Part shown: piece after piece, positions 9,476 through 18,276 of the stretch
Layout of the letters: every line of letters starts with the position of its first letter
Position numbering within the stretch: the first letter of the stretch is position 1
NCBI GenBank assembly: GCA_910587515.1
Contig: CAJULW010000035.1
Coordinates: forward strand, 124,001-188,000
DNA: 64,000 bases
Origin: an uncultured Duncaniella sp.
GTDB taxonomy: Bacteria > Bacteroidota > Bacteroidia > Bacteroidales > Muribaculaceae
Direction: 5' to 3'
Notes under the pieces: model-generated
Database searches by the model: none
The model's input: only the letters and a program-made list of their open reading frames with translations
What the model was told of the DNA's origin: nothing
Made by a program: the position numbers and the translations under genes

Positions 9476-10123
9476 ATGACCAAAGACTCTTTATTGGTTC
9501 TCTCAGGTGGCATGGATTCAGTGACTATGCTATGGGACTATGCGGACTCTATAGCCGCCGCGGTTACATTTCAATACGGTTCAAACCATAACAGACGCGA
9601 AGCGGAATGCGCTCGTTGGAATTGTGACCTCCTCGGGATTAAATGGATAGAGATTGATCTTTCATTCATGGGACAACATTTCAAAAGCTCCCTTTTATCA
9701 GGTGCTGACAACATACCCGAAGGTAATTATGACGAAGAAAACATGCGTTCCACGGTGGTTCCGTTTCGCAACGGCATAATGCTTGCCGTCGCGGCTGGAC
9801 TTGCGGAAAGCAACGGGCTGAAAAATGTCATGATCGCCAACCATTCGGGAGACCACGCTATCTATCCTGATTGCCGACCACAATTTATAAATTCGATGGG
9901 AGCGGCTATTTCCGACGGCACATACGAGAATATCAAACTCGTCGCGCCATATACGGGGATGACAAAAGGAGAAATAGCCTTGCGCGGAAAGGAACTCGGT
10001 GTAGACTACAGCCATACATATTCATGTTACAAAGGTGGAGAACACCATTGCGGCAAATGCGGAACATGCGTCGAACGACATGAAGCTCTTGAATTCGCAG
10101 GAATAATGCTGCCTGACGACTAA
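9476..10123 (+). CDS. queC: 7-cyano-7-deazaguanine synthase QueC
   Basis: ATP-dependent enzyme that converts 7-carboxy-7-deazaguanine to preQ0. The 215-residue protein has the PP-loop SGGMDS at residues 10-15 and a C-terminal zinc site formed by Cys184, Cys192, Cys195 and Cys198 (CYKGG then HCGKCGTC). The start ATG is 12 bases after queF, so both are in one transcript driven from the 8940 promoter. Order queF then queC puts the later enzyme first. Function assignment is firm on both the nucleotide loop and the zinc motif. Confidence 0.96.
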   Translation: MTKDSLLVLSGGMDSVTMLWDYADSIAAAVTFQYGSNHNRREAECARWNCDLLGIKWIEIDLSFMGQHFKSSLLSGADNIPEGNYDEENMRSTVVPFRNGIMLAVAAGLAESNGLKNVMIANHSGDHAIYPDCRPQFINSMGAAISDGTYENIKLVAPYTGMTKGEIALRGKELGVDYSHTYSCYKGGEHHCGKCGTCVERHEALEFAGIMLPDD

Positions 10124-10174
10124 CTTTAATAACATCCTAATAATAAATTCTCCCGGATCAATCATTAAAACCAA

Positions 10175-11026
10175 ATGGGACAGCCACACAGACGAAAACA
10201 ACGCAGACGATTCAGCCTGACCAAGACTCTAAGGCTACTGCTTCCTGTCAGTCTTTTCGTATATCTATGTGTGGTCATGTGTACTCCCTCCGACAAACCG
10301 GGCATAAAAGGCGCAAACGCAGTCGCAGAGGTAAAAATTTCGCGTTTCACAACCGTCAACGATCTTGAAGTAGACACCGTAAGCCCGTATCTCGGCAGAT
10401 TACCGGAAATGCCAGACCCGACCAAACGAATAAAGGTGAACTATTTTGGAAATCTACGGCAATGTTTCAATGACAGCAATTACATCCATTGGTCTGCAGC
10501 TGAGGAATACGGCATCGAGCCGTTGACCGACACGCGTTCCCATTGGAAACTGCGTACTCCAATCGTCAAAATCACGACATGCGCTGATTATTTTATTGAC
10601 ACGCTCATATATTCACGCCCATATCTCGTATCAGCCGCGGCCGGAAGACTCAGGGAAATAGGCCAACGTTTCAGAGACAGCATTGATGCAAGGGGTGGCG
10701 GAGACTACCGGATAAAAGTGACAAGTCTGCTTAGAACACCTCTGACCGTCAAACGGCTGCGAAGGCGCAACCGTAATGCGACCGACTCGTCAGTCCATCA
10801 ATTCGGTACGACTTTCGACATATCATACGCATCTTTCATAGCAGACAATGCAAAAATGCCTCGCAGCGTCGATGATCTCAAAGGCATACTTTCGGAAGTG
10901 CTGCGGTCAATGCGCGACGAAGGGAAAATATGGGTAAAATATGAAGTCGGGCAACCGTGTTTTCATATCACCGCAAGAAAACCAGAAGACACTGATCCAA
11001 TAGACGCCAAAAGCCAAAAACAGTAA
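10175..11026 (+). CDS. Membrane-anchored DUF5715/M15-like protein
   Basis: A 283-residue protein with a basic N-terminus and one membrane helix (about 21-37), then a periplasmic domain. The segment SVHQFGTTFDIS has the spacing of the zinc motif of M15 D,D-carboxypeptidases (His208, Asp215), a third ligand candidate His264 lies in PCFHITA, and SLLRTP (Arg187) matches the S-x-x-R element that precedes it. I read it as a cell-wall peptidase-like fold of the DUF5715 type found in Bacteroidetes. Whether it cleaves peptidoglycan is not shown: the general-base region is not obvious to me. It lies 51 bases after queC and 119 bases before the AsmA-like gene. Confidence 0.65.
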   Translation: MGQPHRRKQRRRFSLTKTLRLLLPVSLFVYLCVVMCTPSDKPGIKGANAVAEVKISRFTTVNDLEVDTVSPYLGRLPEMPDPTKRIKVNYFGNLRQCFNDSNYIHWSAAEEYGIEPLTDTRSHWKLRTPIVKITTCADYFIDTLIYSRPYLVSAAAGRLREIGQRFRDSIDARGGGDYRIKVTSLLRTPLTVKRLRRRNRNATDSSVHQFGTTFDISYASFIADNAKMPRSVDDLKGILSEVLRSMRDEGKIWVKYEVGQPCFHITARKPEDTDPIDAKSQKQ

Positions 11027-11145
11027 ATATTTAAATTGTTTTTCAACAGGCTGTCTCTCTAACCGCATCAAAAGGTTGTGCATTATGTACGCCTCCATTA
11101 CAACATATCTGCCCGAGGGATATCCCGAATTAACACAACAAGCAT

Positions 11146-14100
11146 ATGAGCGAACCGACATCAAATAAACAGCATTCCGGAGAAGAAAGCACCAACCGGA
11201 AAAACAACACAGTCAAGACCGCCCCCAAAAAACGTCCGGCACTTGTCAGGTTTATCAAAGCTTTGGGATTCACGTTGATTGGGATTATCGCCATCCTGCT
11301 CATCACTATAACCATCGCTGTATCATACCTTAAACCGGAACGACTGACCCCCCTTGTCGAAAAATATGCCAATGAGTACCTTGATGCCGAAGTCAGCATC
11401 GGACGGGTTGAGATATCTTTTTGGAGCACGTTCCCAAAATTTGATCTCGATGTCGACAACCTTTTTATACGAAGCAAGTCCTTTGACAACTTGCCTTCCG
11501 AAATAAAAACACAAATACCGGAATACACCGACTCGTTATTACATATCCGGCATTTCAACGGTGCGGTCAACATTCCGCAACTCGCTGCCAGAAAAATAGC
11601 CCTATACGATATCATATTTGACAGTCCGCGGATAAATATAGTCCAAGCCACCCCTTCAGCATCAAATATCGACATTTTCCCCACATCCAAAGAAAAAGAA
11701 GAAAAAAAGGATGAAACGGGAATAGACATTCCCGACTTTTCAATCGGTACTTTCGAGATAAGAGGCTCCATGCGCGTTCGCTACACCTCACTACCAGATT
11801 CTACCGATATCGCTGTGTGCATGACCAAAACAAGTCTTAAAGGAGAAAAATCGCCAAATTACGAGATCAAGATCGAAGGACTGACAAACGCGTCGCTGCC
11901 GGCTCTGAATCTCACGCATCTTGGATTCGGTATAGGAGGGACGATCGAGTGGAGACGCGAAAATCCTTATAACGTGGGACTCGACAATTTCAATTTACGT
12001 CTCGGGGATGTCAAAGCCAAAATCTCGACAAAGATTGACTTTTCCGGAGAAACACGCGTGGAAACCTTTGGCTTAAATCTACCTCTCACTCCACTGTCTG
12101 CTCTGACGGCTCTTATACCGGAGGAAATGAAAGGGGAATTGTCAAAAATAAATACGGATGCATGTATCAGTTTAAGTGCCTCGCTAACACACCCGTTTAA
12201 CATCGCGGGAGACTCCGTGCCATCATTCATATTTGAATTGGAGATACCGGAAAGTAAAGCTTCTTATGACCGGTTCGCCCTTGACCGGTTCGCCCTAAAG
12301 GCGAAAGGCGAAATAGACGGAAAAAATCTCGACAACTCGATGATTGATCTTACAAGACTTATGGCAATCGGTGAGGGTGTCGGATTTGAACTGACAGGTA
12401 TATTCACCGAACTTCTGACAGATCCGTCAATAACCGGATCATTCAAAGGTGGACTTGATATCTGCCGGTTACCGTCTGTAATTCTTGAAAAGTTGCCATG
12501 TAAATTAAGTGGACACCTACGGGCCGACAGTGAATTCTCATTACGACGCAGTTATCTTGACAAAGAAAATTTCCATCGTATACGTCTAACCGGTGAAGCC
12601 ACACTGAAAGAGTTCAGAGCGTCTATGCCAAAACTCCCGGGAGAATTGTACACACGCATGACAGAACTGCGGCTTGGCACAAACTCATCGTTCACACGCG
12701 GTGATATCAGCGTAGACTCCTTATTGACAGCGTCATTGAAAATAGATACGGTTTACGCTAATGTCACAGGCATGGAATTCAGCGGCAAGGAACTTAAATT
12801 TGGCATAGGATGCCTGAACTCGGGGTTTTCCGCTGACACCACCGTCATAACCCCAATCGGAGGACGCATTGTGGCTGAACGGATCATGTTCAAGTCTCAG
12901 GAAGACTCCATGCGCATACGATTGAGAAAATCTACAATCGGTGCGACACTGCGTCGCTATAAAGGCGATGCGAGGAAACCACAGTTACACTTAGACATAG
13001 CCACCGAAGGAGCGTTCTATGGCGATAGGGTCAACCGGGCTATGCTGTCAAAATCACTGCTGTTCGTGACTGTACATCCCTCTGCCCCACGTATGTCCTC
13101 CCGTCGCAATCTTCTTGTCGACTCATTGATGAATGCTAATCCCGAACTGGATGCGGATTCTGCGCGTGTGCTTGCGGCATCCATACGCAAAGCCCGACGG
13201 GTCAAAAGCCACATGGCCGACAGCATTGCGGTCGCATCAGGTGAGTTCATTGATGCCAGACTTGACAATTCTATGCAGAAATTGATCCGCCAATGGGACG
13301 CAAAAGGGATTCTGAAAGCTGCACGCTTGAGAATATTCACCCCATATTTTCCTCTAAGGAACAGTATGAGCGATCTGAACATGCGTTTCAATTCGGATTC
13401 CGTCATAATCAGCGACACACACCTACGGTCCGGACGCAGCCGACTGACCGTAAACGGCACAATCAGCAATATCAGCCGCGCGCTTACTTCACGCAATCAC
13501 CGCCAGTCATTGAAACTTGACTTCAATCTTACAGGTGACACCATTGATGTCAACCAGATAGCCGAAGCGACATTTGCCGGAGCCTCTTTCGCCCAAAGAG
13601 ATTCTGCCCGCGTATTCATCGCACCCGACACAGAGAATGAAGCCCGCCTACAAGCTGCAGTCCAGACCGAAACGGACAGCACCGCCATTTTTGTCGTACC
13701 GTCCAATGTAGAAGCCAGGATGGGAATAGAAGCCGCAAATATTATTTATTCAGACATAGTTTTCCATGATTTCAAAGGAAATATGAATGTCTATAACGGG
13801 GCTATCAATCTCGAACGAATGGGTGCGCGCACAGACGTCGGTTCTGTAAATCTGAACGCTCTCTATAGCGCTCCCAACAAAAAAGATGCGACATTCGCTT
13901 TCGGTATGAGAGTGAGCGACCTTCACATTGCACAGGTCATTGATCTCGTGCCTTCGCTTGACACAATAATGCCTCTTCTCTCCGATATCAGCGGAATAAT
14001 CAACGCAGACCTCGCCGCTACAACCAGTATAGATCCCGGCATGAACCTTAACATACCTTCTCTGAAAGCCGCTGTCAAACTTTCGGGCGACAGCCTTGTA

Positions 14101-14682
14101 CTCATCGATCAAGAAACGTTTAAGAAAATCGGGAAATGGCTGTTATTCAAAGATAAAACCCGTAATGTGATCGATAAAATGACAGTGGAGATGATTGTCA
14201 ATAACTCGCAACTCGAATTATTTCCGTTTATTTTTGATCTTGACCGGTATAAACTCGGAGTGATGGGCTCAAACGACATGGCATTAAATCTTCATTACCA
14301 CATAGCCGTATTGAAATCCCCATTACCATTTAAGTTCGGCATAAACATTTCAGGCGATGTCGACAATATGAAAATCAGACTCGGACGGGCAAAATTCAAT
14401 GAGAAAAGAATGCCTCAGACTGTGGCTATCGCTGACACGACACGCATAAATCTTGTCCGAGAGATCGGAAACGTATTCCGACGCGGTGTCCGTGGCGCAC
14501 GAATGAGGAGCCTCGATTTTTCAAACATAGCAAAACAGCATGCAGCAGACATGGACATCTCGACCGACACCATTTCACACGCTGATTCGTTATACTTTAT
14601 AAAAGAAGGGCTGATACCGGCTCCCGACACCACAACCATTGCACCTCAAGCACCAGACAAAAAGAAAAAACAACGCAAATGA
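11146..14682 (+). CDS. Large AsmA-like inner-membrane protein
   Basis: A 1178-residue protein with a charged cytoplasmic N-terminus of about 38 residues, one membrane helix (about 39-61) and a very long periplasmic part of beta-rich repeats. The start of the periplasmic part (VEKYANEYLDAEVSIGRVEI) is the AsmA N-terminal signature, and the C-terminal region resembles the AsmA C-terminal domain (KSPLPFKFGINISGDVDNM). AsmA-like proteins are thought to bridge the envelope and move phospholipids or support outer-membrane assembly. The C-terminus is low-complexity (Lys/Gln/Pro). The last four bases, ATGA, overlap the start of the HAD gene, so translation of the two is probably coupled. Confidence 0.85.
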   Translation: MSEPTSNKQHSGEESTNRKNNTVKTAPKKRPALVRFIKALGFTLIGIIAILLITITIAVSYLKPERLTPLVEKYANEYLDAEVSIGRVEISFWSTFPKFDLDVDNLFIRSKSFDNLPSEIKTQIPEYTDSLLHIRHFNGAVNIPQLAARKIALYDIIFDSPRINIVQATPSASNIDIFPTSKEKEEKKDETGIDIPDFSIGTFEIRGSMRVRYTSLPDSTDIAVCMTKTSLKGEKSPNYEIKIEGLTNASLPALNLTHLGFGIGGTIEWRRENPYNVGLDNFNLRLGDVKAKISTKIDFSGETRVETFGLNLPLTPLSALTALIPEEMKGELSKINTDACISLSASLTHPFNIAGDSVPSFIFELEIPESKASYDRFALDRFALKAKGEIDGKNLDNSMIDLTRLMAIGEGVGFELTGIFTELLTDPSITGSFKGGLDICRLPSVILEKLPCKLSGHLRADSEFSLRRSYLDKENFHRIRLTGEATLKEFRASMPKLPGELYTRMTELRLGTNSSFTRGDISVDSLLTASLKIDTVYANVTGMEFSGKELKFGIGCLNSGFSADTTVITPIGGRIVAERIMFKSQEDSMRIRLRKSTIGATLRRYKGDARKPQLHLDIATEGAFYGDRVNRAMLSKSLLFVTVHPSAPRMSSRRNLLVDSLMNANPELDADSARVLAASIRKARRVKSHMADSIAVASGEFIDARLDNSMQKLIRQWDAKGILKAARLRIFTPYFPLRNSMSDLNMRFNSDSVIISDTHLRSGRSRLTVNGTISNISRALTSRNHRQSLKLDFNLTGDTIDVNQIAEATFAGASFAQRDSARVFIAPDTENEARLQAAVQTETDSTAIFVVPSNVEARMGIEAANIIYSDIVFHDFKGNMNVYNGAINLERMGARTDVGSVNLNALYSAPNKKDATFAFGMRVSDLHIAQVIDLVPSLDTIMPLLSDISGIINADLAATTSIDPGMNLNIPSLKAAVKLSGDSLVLIDQETFKKIGKWLLFKDKTRNVIDKMTVEMIVNNSQLELFPFIFDLDRYKLGVMGSNDMALNLHYHIAVLKSPLPFKFGINISGDVDNMKIRLGRAKFNEKRMPQTVAIADTTRINLVREIGNVFRRGVRGARMRSLDFSNIAKQHAADMDISTDTISHADSLYFIKEGLIPAPDTTTIAPQAPDKKKKQRK

Positions 14683-15437
14683 CAGCTCCTATACCATTTT
14701 CATCAGAGATACTACGTTTCCTGCAACGACACCACTATGAGAGGGTGATACCACGTGCGGCCCTTATCGACATGGACGGCACACTTTACGATTCGATGAA
14801 GAACCATACGGCAGCATGGCACAGGATGATGACCGAAGCAGGCGTTAATTGCACCCGTGACGAATTTTATCTATATGAAGGAATGACTGGTGCATCGACA
14901 ATAAACCGACTGTTTTTGCGAGCATTCGGCCGCGAGGCCGACAGTGAAGAAAAGCAACGTCTATATCATTTGAAAACCGAATATTTTAAGGAACTGCCGA
15001 AAGTCGCACCAATGCCCGGTGCTCACGAAATGCTTGAGATCTTGAAAGAGACCGGTATAAAGAGGGTGTTAGTCACAGGCTCCGGACAGGCATCGGTCAT
15101 CGACAGGATTTCAACCGATTTCCCTGGAATGTTCGATCACGATAAAAGAGTGACTTCAAATGATGTCACCCATGGCAAACCTCATCCCGAACCTTTCATC
15201 CGCGCGATGCAACTGGCACGCGTAAGCCCTTCCCAATCCATCGTAATTGAAAACGCACCTCTCGGAGTGGAAGCTGGAGACCGGTCAGGAGCTTTTACAA
15301 TAGGCGTCACCACAGGACCTATCCCCAAAGAAACCATGGAGGAGGCCGGAGCCGCAATCGTGTTCGGGTCCATGCCCGAATTTGCCCGATTGTTGCCAAC
15401 GTTGCTTCTATCGCTCCTGACAGTAACAAGATCCTGA
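14679..15437 (+). CDS. HAD-superfamily phosphatase, beta-phosphoglucomutase-like
   Basis: Cytoplasmic hydrolase of 252 residues. Motif I is DMDGT with Asp31 (nucleophile) and Asp33, an alpha-helical cap of the PGM/GPP type follows (about 45-105), motif II is VTGSG, motif III is the Lys in HGKPHPEPF, and motif IV is the acidic site in VIENAPLGVEAG, where the second acidic position is Asn. Family members dephosphorylate sugar phosphates or other small metabolites or isomerise phosphoglucose; the substrate here is unknown. It begins inside the stop codon of the AsmA-like gene and is followed by aroB 31 bases later. Confidence 0.85.
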   Translation: MTAPIPFSSEILRFLQRHHYERVIPRAALIDMDGTLYDSMKNHTAAWHRMMTEAGVNCTRDEFYLYEGMTGASTINRLFLRAFGREADSEEKQRLYHLKTEYFKELPKVAPMPGAHEMLEILKETGIKRVLVTGSGQASVIDRISTDFPGMFDHDKRVTSNDVTHGKPHPEPFIRAMQLARVSPSQSIVIENAPLGVEAGDRSGAFTIGVTTGPIPKETMEEAGAAIVFGSMPEFARLLPTLLLSLLTVTRS

Positions 15438-15468
15438 CTATATTATCACTCACAAATGTACTAACGTC

Positions 15469-16512
15469 ATGCAGAAAATAATATACACAAACAACCTATC
15501 AGACGCAATCAGAAAACTCGTCATCGAATTTGAGCCTTCAAGCGTACATATTATCACAGATGAAAACGTAAAACGGCATGTTTTGCCTGGACTCGGATTG
15601 GATTACAACGTAATTTCGGTCAACTCAGGCGACTCAAACAAAAACATCGACTCTCTTTCCAAAATATGGTCGGGACTTACCGAACAAGGAGCCACAAGGA
15701 AATCGCTCGCCATCAATATAGGTGGTGGAGTAGTCACAGATATGGGAGGATTTGCCGCAGCGACATTCAAACGCGGTATACGATTTATAAACGCACCGAC
15801 AACTTTGCTTTCTGCGGTAGACGCTTCTGTAGGTGGCAAAACAGGCATAAACTTCAACGGATTGAAAAATGAGATCGGAGTATTCGCCTCAGCCAACGCG
15901 GTGATCATATCCACAATCTTTTTTTCGTCATTACCGCAACAGGAAATCCTGTCGGGCTATGCCGAAATGTTGAAACATGGCCTTCTCTCCTCTTCGGAAG
16001 AGTATACCGAACTGCTATCCTTTGACATCACAAAGGCTGACTTTGAAAGCCTGCTTCCGCTTCTTGAAAAAAGCGTAAAAGTGAAAGAAAGGATCGTTGA
16101 TGAAGACCCCTATGAAAAAGGGTTGCGTCGCGCGTTGAATCTCGGACATACAGCAGGACACGCCTTTGAAGGCCTCGCACTACAAAAAGGGCTACCTATA
16201 CCTCACGGATATGCGGTCGCCTACGGAATTCTTGTCGAAATGATACTTTCACACACATTGCGGTCTTTCCCGTCACAGGAGCTGTATCGTTACGCAGCCT
16301 ATCTGAAAGCTCAAGGCTATGGCTTTCCGGACATTTCATGTTCCGACTATGACACACTTCTCGGTTTCATGCGTCACGACAAAAAGAACGACACCCTATC
16401 CGAAATAAATTTCACATTGCTCTCAGCCCCTGGCAAACCGCTTATCGACCAGTCCGCATCGGATAGCGAGATCATTGCCGCCCTCGACATTTTCCGCGAT
16501 CTTCTTCATTGA
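15469..16512 (+). CDS. aroB: 3-dehydroquinate synthase
   Basis: Second step of the shikimate pathway: converts DAHP to 3-dehydroquinate using NAD and a divalent metal. The 347-residue protein has the NAD-binding GGGVVTDMGGFAA segment, the substrate loop PTTLLSAVDASVGGKTG and the three metal ligands in YAEMLKHG (Glu), NLGHTAGHAFE (His) and IPHGYAVAYG (His). Length and motif order are normal. It is the last gene of a plus-strand run from queF and meets the convergent outer-membrane protein gene 46 bases later; no obvious terminator hairpin lies in that gap. Confidence 0.95.
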   Translation: MQKIIYTNNLSDAIRKLVIEFEPSSVHIITDENVKRHVLPGLGLDYNVISVNSGDSNKNIDSLSKIWSGLTEQGATRKSLAINIGGGVVTDMGGFAAATFKRGIRFINAPTTLLSAVDASVGGKTGINFNGLKNEIGVFASANAVIISTIFFSSLPQQEILSGYAEMLKHGLLSSSEEYTELLSFDITKADFESLLPLLEKSVKVKERIVDEDPYEKGLRRALNLGHTAGHAFEGLALQKGLPIPHGYAVAYGILVEMILSHTLRSFPSQELYRYAAYLKAQGYGFPDISCSDYDTLLGFMRHDKKNDTLSEINFTLLSAPGKPLIDQSASDSEIIAALDIFRDLLH

Positions 16513-16558
16513 CAGGCAACAGAAAAAACTCCGCAGCGACAAATTAGTCAGGCCTTGA

Positions 16559-17305
16559 TCAGAAATGGTAGCCAGCGGTTATAAAAAAATTAATATTATG
16601 CGCGTTTGGCTTGACTATGCCATCGCTCATCGCCACATTGCGGAATCCGAAATGCGCCCGTGCTCCGATCGATATCTTCTTTACGAAAGTAAGTCCGGTC
16701 GCAAGATGCAGGCCTATGTCAAAATCACGATATGAGTTTATAAAAGCTTTGTCATCCTTATAGTAATTCGCTTTTTGATGAGAGACTATAGTGATCAGCT
16801 GTCCGAGATCATTTACCTTGCAGTTATATAGTGTCGCCTTTTGTTTGCCACCGGAGCCAAGACTCATATATATACCGCCATCTACATTCCATTTTACACT
16901 TGACGCCAGATTGAAATTGAATGACGAGTATATGGGGATGTCAATAATCCTATAAGTATTTTTTATAAATACGTTGGACACATTCGGTTCACCGTCACCA
17001 GTCACCGCGATATCCATTTTTCCGGAATTTCTGATATAATTGAATTCCGTCCCTATACCAAGAAAAGATGATATATTGAATTTTACCCCGACGCCTATAC
17101 CCCAGGCTGTACCCATCGAATTATTGAGGTCGGTGATCTGCGGATAACAACTTTTATAATTGTCTGTCACATAGCTCCCACCAACAAGCAGATGGGCCTC
17201 TGTGTCAAGAAACTTTTCTGCCACGGAATGGTCGATCAATTGGGCTGAGGCCATCAATGATGGCAACAATATCTGTATAATTGTTATGACAAAACACCTT
17301 TTCAT
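16559..17305 (-). CDS. Outer-membrane beta-barrel protein, PorT-like
   Basis: A 248-residue exported protein with a signal peptide (MKRCFVITIIQILLPSLMASA). The mature part shows alternating hydrophobic/aromatic strands and ends in ITAGYHF, the aromatic C-terminal signature of barrels. Overall layout fits the Bacteroidetes outer-membrane beta-barrel (PorT/OMP_b-brl) family with about eight strands. No specific role can be read; related proteins range from structural barrels to type IX secretion components. It has a promoter of its own (17333-17364) and no co-directional neighbour. Confidence 0.7.
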   Translation of the reverse strand: MKRCFVITIIQILLPSLMASAQLIDHSVAEKFLDTEAHLLVGGSYVTDNYKSCYPQITDLNNSMGTAWGIGVGVKFNISSFLGIGTEFNYIRNSGKMDIAVTGDGEPNVSNVFIKNTYRIIDIPIYSSFNFNLASSVKWNVDGGIYMSLGSGGKQKATLYNCKVNDLGQLITIVSHQKANYYKDDKAFINSYRDFDIGLHLATGLTFVKKISIGARAHFGFRNVAMSDGIVKPNAHNINFFITAGYHF

Positions 17306-17332
17306 CTATTTCATTTTTTAAATTCGGCAATT

Positions 17333-17364
17333 CAAATTTACATCAATTACCTATCAAAAGCAAC
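17333..17364 (-). promoter_or_regulatory. Promoter of the PorT-like gene
   Basis: On the minus strand GTTG (complement of 17361-17364), a 20-base spacer and TAAATTTG (complement of 17333-17340) fit the Bacteroidetes promoter with one change in the -33 box. It ends 27 bases before the start codon. Confidence 0.65.
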
Positions 17365-17399
17365 ACATCTCCATTTTTTCACTAAAAAACGACATATTT

Positions 17400-17431
17400 T
17401 TTGCACAATTGAAGAATAATATCTAATTTTG
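17400..17431 (+). promoter_or_regulatory. Promoter of tRNA-Arg
   Basis: TTTG at 17400-17403, 20 bases, then TAATTTTG at 17424-17431: a full consensus match, 24 bases before the mature tRNA 5' end. Confidence 0.8.
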
Positions 17432-17455
17432 CAATGTCAAAATAGACAAAAACAA

Positions 17456-17529
17456 GGCTCATTAGCTCAACTGAATAGAGCATCTGACTACGGATCAGAA
17501 GGTTACAGGTTTGAATCCTGTATGAGTCA
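17456..17529 (+). tRNA. tRNA-Arg (anticodon ACG)
   Basis: A 74-base cloverleaf. Acceptor arms GGCTCAT and ATGAGTC pair with one G-U, the anticodon stem TCTGA/TCAGA encloses the loop CTACGGA with anticodon ACG, and the T arm carries GGTTTGAATCC. The discriminator is A and CCA is not encoded. A34 of this tRNA is the standard substrate of TadA, which is encoded about 290 bases downstream. A strong promoter precedes and a strong terminator follows, so it is a single-gene unit. Confidence 0.95.
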
Positions 17530-17532
17530 CGG

Positions 17533-17562
17533 ATGTCCCGCTGATCAGCGGGACATTTTTTT
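17533..17562 (+). terminator. Intrinsic terminator of tRNA-Arg
   Basis: A perfect 24-base palindrome (arms ATGTCCCGCTGA and TCAGCGGGACAT, 17533-17556) is followed directly by seven T residues. Confidence 0.92.
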
Positions 17563-17684
17563 GCAATCATTCCGACATTTTCACGTGATTTTTTCCTGTT
17601 TTCCACTGTTTATCTCCATATCAGCATATTACCATAAATATTTGTCCTGCTAATTATCAAGCACATACATCACCACAGAAGTAA

Positions 17685-17743
17685 GTATTACTTAACTGCA
17701 AGGTATGAAAAAAATCATGATTTTATTAATGTGTCACATGTAA
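17685..17743 (+). repeat. Orphan copy of the susC start region with a 12-codon remnant
   Basis: Positions 17685-17712 are identical, base for base, to the susC leader and first codons (reverse complement of 8452-8479). The ATG at 17705 opens a frame that reads MKKIMILLMCHM and stops at 17743, resembling the beginning of a signal peptide that breaks off. Similarity to susC ends on both sides. It could be the relic of a lost susC gene, a small translated leader, or a decoy for a regulator that binds susC leaders. It lies between the tRNA terminator and the tadA promoter. Confidence 0.7.
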
Positions 17744-17793
17744 ACCTCTACACTGATCCATCAATAACTATTCCATATTCAGCAGATATTACC

Positions 17794-17801
17794 TAAATTT
17801 G
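17794..17801 (+). promoter_or_regulatory. Putative -7 box of tadA-sir2
   Basis: TAAATTTG lies 19 bases before the tadA ATG. The -33 region has no good TTTG. The leader would be only about a dozen bases. Confidence 0.5.
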
Positions 17802-17820
17802 TCTTTTCATAATTTAAGTG

Positions 17821-18270
17821 ATGGAAAGATTGGAGATTGACGAGAAATTCATGCGTATGGCCCTAATGGAAGCGATGGAAGCGATGGAACACGACGAGGT
17901 CCCTATAGGAGCCGTGGTCGTATCTCCGCGCGGAATGGTGATCGGTCGTGGACACAACATGACTGAAGCTTTGGGCGATGTCTCAGCCCACGCTGAAATG
18001 CAGGCAATAACAGCGGCGACACAGACCCTTGGTGGAAAATACCTGCAAGATTGCACATTATATGTCACGGTAGAGCCATGTCTCATGTGTGCTGGAGCGA
18101 TAGGTTGGGCCCAAATAGGACGTATCGTTTACGGAACGGACGACGACAAACGAGGTTACCGGAGCTTTACAATGAAATCACCTTTCCATCCCCGAGCCAA
18201 TGTGACCAAAGGCGTATTGAAAAACGAATGTGCAGAACTTATGCGCACTTTTTTCAAATCAAAACGTTAA
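17821..18270 (+). CDS. tadA: tRNA-specific adenosine deaminase
   Basis: Deaminates A34 of tRNA-Arg(ACG) to inosine so it can read CGU, CGC and CGA. The 149-residue protein has the zinc-dependent deaminase motifs HAE (His57, catalytic Glu59) and PCLMC (Cys87, Cys90), and the TadA-specific C-terminal helix. I take the ATG at 17821; a GTG three bases earlier is in frame but adds only one residue. Its substrate tRNA gene lies immediately upstream on the same strand. The sirtuin gene follows after 6 bases and is probably co-transcribed. A guanine deaminase or other nucleoside deaminase is a less likely reading because of the strong TadA context. Confidence 0.9.
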   Translation: MERLEIDEKFMRMALMEAMEAMEHDEVPIGAVVVSPRGMVIGRGHNMTEALGDVSAHAEMQAITAATQTLGGKYLQDCTLYVTVEPCLMCAGAIGWAQIGRIVYGTDDDKRGYRSFTMKSPFHPRANVTKGVLKNECAELMRTFFKSKR

Positions 18271-18276
18271 AAGATT

